The notes beneath the pieces were generated by a model. The model did not search any database, was not told the origin of the DNA, and worked only from the letters and a program-made list of their open reading frames with translations. A program made the position numbers and the translations under genes. Shown piece after piece: positions 10,774-17,500 of a DNA stretch of 17,500 nucleotides. How positions within the stretch are numbered: position 1 is the first letter of the stretch; each line of letters begins with the position of its first letter. The DNA comes from Chrysomallon squamiferum (lineage: Eukaryota > Mollusca > Gastropoda > Neomphalida > Peltospiridae). The stretch covers positions 14,652,672 to 14,670,171 of the forward strand of contig CM022669.1 of assembly GCA_012295275.1 (NCBI GenBank), in the 5' to 3' direction.

Positions 10774-11270
10774 ATCTTATCAGAATATATAGAACTTCAT
10801 TGTATTTCTTTTTCTTTTTTTTTGTTATTTTATTATTGCTTTTTATTTACTTACTTAATTACTTGCCTTTGGTAACTATTGACACCTATATAACATTTTT
10901 TTTCATTCAAGGAAATTCGTGGGGTTGTGAAAACAGTCATTGCTGTGTGGGCTGTGGTCATCAAGAACAGTTCTACGGCTGCGCAGACGTTTCCATCTCG
11001 TCAGTGTACGGTCCTTTTCCGACGCCACCGACTACGCCCTGGATACCACGCCCGACCACTCCCTGGATACCACGCCCGACCACGCCCTGGATACCACGAC
11101 CGACCACACCCTGGATACCACGACCGACAACGTCCGATTTTGATTTTAAGAACTGCCACGCTCTTGGTCGCTGGACTGGAAACGCTGGTATGACGTATTG
11201 GTGCATACTTAATTGCTCCCGTGGGTCGTGTCCTACAGGTCTTTGTTCTCCGGAATGCAGACAACACTGA
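8744..11270 (+). CDS. Gene A: secreted AA15 lytic polysaccharide monooxygenase with linker and C-terminal Cys-rich module
   Basis: Four exons (8744-8902, 9638-9803, 10304-10510, 10912-11270) join in frame to 891 nt, 296 aa. All introns are GT-AG, with phases 0, 1, 1. Residues 1-18 are a hydrophobic signal peptide; cleavage before H19 gives the N-terminal His that LPMOs need. Seen: HGRLLEPPSR at 19-28, NYNDNELYCGGF at 41-52, GGKCGVCGD at 60-68, EITANHKGYFEFRICP at 102-117, QEQFYGCADV at 195-204. By family knowledge the copper ligands are H19 (mature His1) and H107, with Y199 axial; spacing fits AA15. Twelve cysteines in the catalytic domain suggest six disulfides. Residues 217-248 are four PTTPWIPR repeats and 259-293 a six-Cys module. 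The enzyme should cleave chitin or cellulose oxidatively outside the cell; the substrate cannot be told from sequence. The ATG is chosen because it starts the signal peptide, has A at -3 and matches gene B. No lesion is seen. Confidence 0.93.
8936..9020. repeat. (TTA)n microsatellite in gene A intron 1
   Basis: Two TTA/ATT runs broken by AATTA, ending at the left TIR of the MITE; a shorter ATT run (9379-9396) continues on the other side of the element. Confidence 0.9.
9022..9377. mobile_element. MITE-like element with pogo/Tigger-like TIRs in gene A intron 1, enclosing an exon 1 fragment
   Basis: The left end starts CAGGCTGAGGATCCCATATC at 9022; the right end, read on the - strand from 9377, starts CAGGTTGAGAATCCTTTATC. 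About 19 of the first 26 bases match, and TA flanks both ends (9020-9021, 9378-9379). The CAGG... end and TA target are what I recall of pogo/Tigger-type Tc1/mariner elements. No transposase is present. (TTA)n on both sides makes the TA duplication weak evidence, but it also looks as if one (TTA)n tract was split. Gene B intron 1 lacks the element. Its inside holds (TTTTA)n, (TGCG)n and a copy of the end of LPMO exon 1 at 9183-9229. Confidence 0.65.
9183..9229 (+). pseudogene. Broken copy of AA15 LPMO exon 1 end inside the intron 1 MITE
   Basis: Starting AAACTCCAGACAACTACAAC, the stretch matches the end of gene A exon 1 (KTPINYNDNELYC region) and runs on through the splice donor to GGTAAGATC. 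Relative to exon 1 it lacks 11 bp covering the CGGF codons just before the donor. Because exon plus intron bases were copied, the source was genomic DNA, not mRNA. CCAGACAAC and GTAAGATC are closer to gene B, so the donor may be B or a lost third paralogue. Confidence 0.8.
9427..9519. repeat. (CA)n(GA)n compound microsatellite in gene A intron 1
   Basis: (CA)n at 9427-9448 runs straight into (GA)n at 9449-9519. Gene B intron 1 has the matching pair at 12949-12972 and 12985-13036, separated by 12 bp, so the compound repeat predates the duplication. Confidence 0.92.
9638..9803 (+). CDS. Gene A exon 2: LPMO core with second copper His
   Basis: Begins after TTTAACAG and ends AAAG|GTATAT, leaving phase 1. 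It encodes residues 54-108 plus the first base of G109, including GGKCGVCGDPWD and ANHK with copper-ligand H107. The last 97 bp are identical to gene B exon 2. Confidence 0.92.
10304..10510 (+). CDS. Gene A exon 3: LPMO core, YFEFRICP to WKYNAG
   Basis: The acceptor is AACCAG|GC and the donor GCAG|GTATGC. It completes G109 and encodes residues 110-177 plus one base of G178. It carries cysteines C116, C129, C166 and C169. The first 73 bp are identical to gene B, while differences crowd into the 3' end. Confidence 0.92.
10691..10769. repeat. (CT)n microsatellite in gene A intron 3
   Basis: About 39 CT units, some 140 bp before the exon 4 acceptor. At the same place gene B has a (CT)n preceded by an extra 200-bp dispersed repeat. 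Confidence 0.93.
10912..11270 (+). CDS. Gene A exon 4: end of LPMO domain, PTTPWIPR linker, six-Cys module
   Basis: The acceptor is TTCATTCAAG|GA, conserved in gene B. The exon encodes the Cys-rich end of the catalytic domain with axial Y199, then the repeat linker and the C-terminal module, ending at TGA 11268-11270. An AATAAA follows the stop directly. Confidence 0.92.
11028..11132 (+). repeat. Coding 24-bp tandem repeat (PTTPWIPR linker) in gene A
   Basis: Four in-frame 24-bp units (11028-11051, 11052-11075, 11076-11099, 11100-11123) plus a 9-bp partial encode PTTPWIPR four times, then PTT. Units differ by only a few bases, so the array grew recently by slippage or unequal exchange. Pro/Thr-rich linkers commonly join catalytic and binding domains in secreted carbohydrate-active enzymes and are often O-glycosylated; here that is inference. 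The Trp and Arg in every unit are unusual for a plain spacer. Confidence 0.9.
11142..11267 (+). other. Six-cysteine C-terminal module of gene A (putative carbohydrate-binding)
   Basis: Residues 255-296. Cysteines lie at C259, C275, C279, C284, C289 and C293, with GRWTGNAGM and YWCILNC between the first three. The pattern C-x(15)-C-x(3)-C-x(4)-C-x(4)-C-x(3)-C, with aromatic W265, Y273 and W274, suits a small disulfide-held module. Its place after a flexible linker on an LPMO suggests polysaccharide attachment. I recall similar C...W.G..M..WC..NC motifs on other secreted invertebrate enzymes, but cannot name a defined family, so the role is inference. Confidence 0.6.
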
Positions 11271-11330
11271 AATAAACTAGTTTTGTTATGTTCATTTGTT
11301 GTTGGTGTGTTTTTGTTGTTTTTATTGTTG
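11271..11330 (+). terminator. Gene A polyadenylation signal directly after the stop codon
   Basis: AATAAA at 11271-11276 abuts the TGA at 11268-11270, and a GT-rich stretch follows (about 11290-11330). Cleavage at the usual 10-30 nt would give a 3' UTR of only about 20-35 nt. The AATAAA is missing at the matching place in gene B. Confidence 0.55.
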
Positions 11331-11393
11331 TTTTTTTTTTTTTTTTTTTTTTTTTGAGAGGTATGTCTTCTTATTTTATATAATTTTTTTAAA

Positions 11394-11424
<31 letters not shown>

Positions 11425-11639
11425 GTTACTATTGCTATTATTATTTTATTTATTTAATTTATTTTATTTATTTTATTATTACAGCAATATATTAAGACTA
11501 TTTTATTGATTTGTTGTTTAGTCGATCTCTGTATTTTCGTTTATTTATTCAAGTTTTAGACGTTTGAAGTTGTTATTAACTTAATTGTGGAAACTTTCAT
11601 TTTACACTACCCAATAATGGATCTCATAATATTGTTTCG

Positions 11640-11673
<34 letters not shown>

Positions 11674-11687
11674 CCACACACACATAT

Positions 11688-11729
<42 letters not shown>

Positions 11730-11746
11730 ATACAGGAACCCGCACC
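11300..11746. other. Spacer between the two LPMO units
   Basis: Holds poly-T (11331-11355), (TTA)n (11399-11424) and two (CA)n tracts (11641-11672, 11691-11727). No gene or homology to the rest of the window is seen apart from simple repeats. Confidence 0.6.
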
Positions 11747-12659
11747 CAGAGATTTCGAACACCATAAAAATTCATCATTTACATTTAGCGACTATCAGTA
11801 TATGCTTATTTATAAGGTGTATCTTTAAAGTAAAATATCATAATTCATTTTTTTTTTTTTTTTAAACCTGCATTAAAGTCTGTCCATAATACGATTAATA
11901 ATATTTGAAAATATTATGGCTATTGTTGCGGTTTTTCAACATTTTTAATAATAATTCGTTTTAAAGTTAAAAACAAATAAATAAAATACTGAGCCTATAT
12001 AATACAATTCTGTATATCAAAAGTTTCTTTCACAAATCTGCCAATTCAGTATCCACGCTCCTCTACATATGTGCAAAAAAAATCAATAAAAAAAAAAAAA
12101 ACATCTGCTGACTTTCCAGAATATAAGTATAAAATTTAAAGTGTACATTTGGTAATACAAAGGAAAATTCTAAATATGTTCGTGAGTAAAATTGTTCTTA
12201 TAATTTCTTTCATATATATATATAAGGCTACGTTAACAATTTTGAAGAAAAAAAAAACCAATCAAGTTATCATACTTCACGTGTTGCATCTCTATCGTAT
12301 GCACGTGCACTGCATGCAGCTGAATTAGAATTCGTGAAAAACAGGCACCAACTGATACGGCACTGAAATCTCACTGAAATGAATTAACTGTGAGAAGTAA
12401 TGTCTATTTTACGATACAACTTGGTTTTTTGATACATTTTATTATCAGTATTGTAAGACAGTGTTTGTTTATTATTATTATTATTATTATTTTTTTTTTT
12501 TTATTAATATTCATACACAGATCTAAGGGAGGTTTCCAACCGACCAATTTTTCACTTCCATAAATGTTTTTTGTTTTTTTGGGGGGAGGGTTGAGGGGAG
12601 GTTCGGGGGTGGCAGTTATCCAAATATTTTTAACTGGCCCTAACCAGAAAACCCCACAC
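11747..12659. repeat. Duplicated segment, copy 2: upstream flank of gene B
   Basis: Homologous to 7303-8644 (see shared blocks there), shorter because it lacks the long (AAT)n/(AAAT)n tracts. It has its own poly-T near 11849-11864, (TTA)n near 12474-12491 and a G-rich stretch at 12579-12611. Together with the genes, it shows that the whole upstream-plus-gene unit was duplicated in tandem. Confidence 0.8.
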
Positions 12660-12757
12660 GACGTTATAATATACAGAAGTGTCTGCTTCATTTTCTTAAA
12701 ACAGATTGAAAAAAGAAGTATTATCTAAGGGAAAGCGGTATTTGATTACGTGTCAGA
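12660..12757 (+). promoter_or_regulatory. Gene B core promoter (weaker TATA) and 5' UTR
   Basis: TATAATATA at 12665-12673 sits where gene A has TATATATAAA, then GTCTGCTTCATTTTC and AAGGGAAAGCGGTA, both shared with gene A. The TATA box fits the consensus less well than gene A's, which may mean weaker expression (inference). Confidence 0.4.
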
Positions 12758-14778
<2,021 letters not shown>

Positions 14779-14916
14779 GACAACTAACTTTGATTTTGAG
14801 GATTGCCAAACTCGATGTCGATGGACCGGTAAATGCTGGCATGACGTTGTGGTGCAGACTGAATTGCCAACGTGGGTCGTGTCGTAGAGATCTTTGTTCT
14901 CCTTAATGCAGACAAC
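14779..14916 (+). pseudogene. Decayed C-terminal six-Cys module of gene B
   Basis: Aligns at nucleotide level to 11130-11267 of gene A. Seen lesions: it lies beyond the TAA at 14776; there is a 1-bp insertion near 14829 (GGTAAATGCTGG against GGAAACGCTGG); and gene A's Glu codon before the last Cys has become TAA near 14903. The flanking GTGGGTCGTGTC and TCTTTGTTCTCC are still recognisable, so the loss is fairly recent compared with the duplication. Gene B's own AATAAA here is deleted too. Confidence 0.85.
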
Positions 14917-14949
14917 AAACTGGATATTCTTGTTTTGTTATGCTTGTTT

Positions 14950-15960
14950 GTTTGTTTGTTCTTTTGATTCGTTTTACTTGGGACAATGATTTATTTTGAT
15001 GGTCAAACAATCCTGTATTTGATATCGAATAATAATTAATATAAAAAAAAATATGTCCGTTTATTCTTAGTTTTGTTTCATAACCTTCTGCAGCTTTTAT
15101 ACTGAAATCGTGCTGACTGATTCGAGGGAAATCTAAATTTCATGTCTCATTGAATTGTAATGTAAACAGGGGCGTATCAGACCGTTCAGAAGTGGAATTT
15201 TGTTTGTTCTACTTGTCAAAATGAAACTAATCTTACTATATATACAACGACAACAGTAACAAATATACATCGATATTCCTCTGCTCTGGTAAACTGTTTA
15301 TATTCGAAATTATCTAAAGAACTAATTGCCTTCGTATCATCAACTGCTATTCCGGAAATTAATAAATAATAAATTATGGACGAAGGGTTGCGAAACACTG
15401 CTATCATTTGTAACTGCTCACGGAATTTTCATCGAAATTATATGAATAAGTCCCTAAAAAAAAAAAATAATTAAAAAATAAATAAAAAAATAAAAAAGGA
15501 AAAACCAGTCAAAAGCGTAAACATGAACACGACGTACACGACGTACACACCATCATGTACAAACGATCAAACACATTTAGATAGGCCTACACACTTATAA
15601 AGAGAAACGCGTAGAAATACATTCATGTACATATACTCAAAATTGGAGACGAATGCACGCCTGGGGATCTTCTGAGGCATTTTATTTTTCTATCTTTTTT
15701 TCGAATCTTTTTTTTTTTTTTTTGTGCACTAAATTCTTCAACTGATGTTATCATCGGCATTATTATTTGACCTTGAAAGCATGAGAAACTAATCGTTGTT
15801 GTTTAGATCTTTCGACGGGTTTCATCATGCGATGAACTACACGCAATGAATCATAGATGTTTCCCTGCTGCAGGATTGGCTCATAGGGGAAACCTAATTA
15901 CAGAAAAATAGAAGAGGATATTATGTTGAATAATTACAGACAAGCTCGAATATTCTCGGG

Positions 15961-16027
<67 letters not shown>

Positions 16028-16212
16028 TTGTTTGCTTTACGCACGTGCGTAAGGGGATATATCTCTGCATGCGTACTTGCACATGCAGATGGTTTTAAAC
16101 ATATACAACACACGTTCGTGCATATAAACTTTTACCCATACACTTTGCAGTTAGCGACACGTTTGTATACAGATAAAATAGCAAACACATACAGTTTACC
16201 TGTATGCATAGG
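14950..16212. other. Unassigned stretch downstream of gene B
   Basis: Contains a poly-T near 15708-15723, a near-tandem ACACGACGTAC repeat near 15527-15549, a GTTTCCC/GGGAAAC inverted repeat (15859-15893), and a long (TTA)n at 15962-16024. No gene is seen. Confidence 0.45.
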
Positions 16213-16940
16213 TACAGAAAAACATCCACAGTTTTGCAAATATGTACATTATGTTTTAACAAGTCAACACCAAAGTTTGTGGTTTATGGTGAATTATGGA
16301 GAAATCCTTTGTCTATAAGTGTTAAAGTAAGAATGATCACATTCTGGGCAAAGGTTGTAAAAGCAGTAAAGAGTATAAACTGTCTGGTGTGCTATACTTG
16401 CTATTATCGTTTAACCATAGAATAAATGCTTTAATCAAGTCATTGTTATTTTTTTTTATAAAAGCTATATCAGATGAATGTGGTTTATGTAACATTTATT
16501 CATGTGTCTAAGTGGATATCTTGTGGTTGAAACATATTGTTAATAGAATTTTATGTGATCAATTCTTGCAAAAGTGGAATAGATGTAAACTTGAGTCATC
16601 CAAAGACAATAATTATAGAATGTTTAAATTAGAAAATTATCTGTTAATGCTGCCAACCAAAACTGTCAGAAGATGATACAAATTTGGAACCAGTTATGTT
16701 AAGCTCCCTGTAGAACCTGGCTGATGTTTTAATATTGAAAACAAAAATCAGAATATGTCATTTATTTAATTCCGATATTAGTGATGAATTCACTATATTT
16801 TTAACTCTACACCTCTATCTTTTGAGGGAAATAAATATATACCATATTATTATTATTATTTTAGATCAAATGCAATAACATTTCAACATTTATTTTCTAC
16901 AACAACAACAAAAAAGTCACTTTTGTATAAACTTTCGTGA
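16213..16940 (+). pseudogene. Decayed C-terminal fragment of a LINE-type (non-LTR) reverse-transcriptase polyprotein
   Basis: Consecutive frames read like the post-RT part of animal LINE ORF2 proteins as I know them: FCKYV, then after a frame change near 16255 NKSTPKFVVYGELW and VRMITFWAKVV (16258-16360), then ISDECGL near 16465, CDQFLQKWN and SSKDNNYRMFKLENYL (16555-16645), FGTSYVKLPVEPG near 16682, and RICHLFNSDISDEF near 16752. At least two frameshifts and in-frame stops (after VRR near 16672, after VEPG near 16720) break it, and a (TTA)n interrupts it near 16849. The RT and endonuclease domains are absent, so it is a truncated dead copy. The clade is uncertain. Confidence 0.7.
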
Positions 16941-17036
16941 TTTTTACACATTCTCATCGAGAGAGTTAGTCTACCGGGTTAAATAATAATTAATATGTTT
17001 TGTGCCACTACAGAAAATACGGTTTAAACTAAGTTG

Positions 17037-17088
17037 TGTTTACATCTTCTCAAAAACTGCAAGCGGTGCAGTTTTTAGAGAAATAAAC
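17037..17088 (+). other. Strong imperfect hairpin
   Basis: TTCTCAAAAACTGCA (17047-17061) pairs with TGCAGTTTTTAGAGAA (17067-17082) with one bulged A around loop AGCGG. An outer GTTTA/TAAAC (17037-17041, 17084-17088) extends it past an internal loop. It might be the 3' tail structure of the neighbouring LINE, a miRNA-like precursor or a MITE tip; nothing decides. Confidence 0.6.
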
Positions 17089-17254
17089 TTCTTGTCTTGT
17101 AAAACGAATTAATCAATCGATCAATTTATCAGTCAACAAAATGTGAAACAATAACCTTGCCCATAACAAGTTAGCCAGTGAATGACCTTGCGAATTTTAT
17201 CTATAATTATCAAGTAAAACCAGTCCCTTACGTTTCGACTGCGACATTCTGCAA

Positions 17255-17362
17255 TATAAAATAAACCATACTAAGAGGCTGTTTGCTGACAGCTTGTTGC
17301 CGTCAAGATTGATGATGCTGATTATTTTTGTTGCCGTAGTTGCTGTCTACGTGACAAATTGA
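17255..17362 (+). other. Possible first exon of a neighbouring gene: TATA box and signal-peptide-like mini-ORF
   Basis: TATAAAAT at 17255-17262, then ATGATG at 17312-17317 opening a 16-codon hydrophobic frame, MMLIIFVAVVAVYVTN, stopped by TGA at 17360-17362. The start resembles a secretory signal, but no good splice donor precedes the stop, so chance is a real possibility. Confidence 0.2.
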
Positions 17363-17500
17363 AATTTCGTTGCTAAAAAGTCTGGTGATAAGTAATAATA
17401 ATAAAAAAAACCTGTTAGTAATCTTTTTTCTTTTCTTTTTATTTATTTATTTTTTTTTTTTATTACTGTATTATCAGTGTTATCGATTTATAACAGCCTT
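17363..17500. other. AT-rich end of window
   Basis: (AAT)n near 17393-17402 and poly-T near 17450-17461; no gene is seen. Confidence 0.4.

Noticed and set aside
10927-11267. Overlapping open frames on both strands across gene A exon 4
   Set aside because: The 24-bp repeat keeps other frames open; only the frame continuous with exons 1-3 ends in the Cys module.
15216-15407. - strand 63-aa frame
   Set aside because: No family resemblance, motif or context; probably chance.

Overview
The window looks like AT-rich, microsatellite-packed nuclear DNA from an invertebrate animal, most likely a mollusc. The genes have GT-AG introns, the intergenic DNA is full of (CT)n, (CA)n, (TA)n and especially (TTA)n runs, and the only convincing host genes belong to the AA15 family of lytic polysaccharide monooxygenases (LPMOs), which is common in molluscs and arthropods. 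The species cannot be fixed from the sequence. No bacterial operons, rRNA, tRNA or CRISPR are visible.

Layout. 1-7300 is non-coding as far as I can see: simple repeats, one copy of a dispersed repeat that ends in (CT)n (1061-1240), two related palindromes (871-888, 1882-1898), and a stretch at 6035-7190 where CRE-like (TGACGTCA) and YY1-like (AAAATGGCG) motifs cluster. 7303-11300 and 11747-14950 are two tandem copies of one segment, each with about 1.0-1.4 kb of upstream DNA and a four-exon secreted AA15 LPMO gene on the + strand.

Gene A (8744-11270) predicts 296 aa: signal peptide, AA15 catalytic domain, four PTTPWIPR linker repeats and a six-cysteine C-terminal module. Gene B (12758-14778) predicts 238 aa with an intact catalytic domain. 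Its linker is frame-shifted and stops early, and a decayed copy of the C-terminal module lies just after the stop. The two enzymes would oxidatively cleave a crystalline polysaccharide (chitin or cellulose) outside the cell. Loss of the module in B suggests the pair has diverged in substrate attachment.

Intron 1 of gene A holds a TIR-bounded, 356-bp MITE-like element with pogo/Tigger-like ends. It encloses a broken copy of the LPMO's own exon 1, including the splice donor. Downstream, 14950-16210 is unassigned. 16213-16940 is a decayed fragment of the C-terminal part of a LINE-type reverse-transcriptase polyprotein. The last 500 bp carry a strong hairpin (17037-17088) and a TATA box followed by a very short signal-peptide-like ORF that may be the first exon of another gene.
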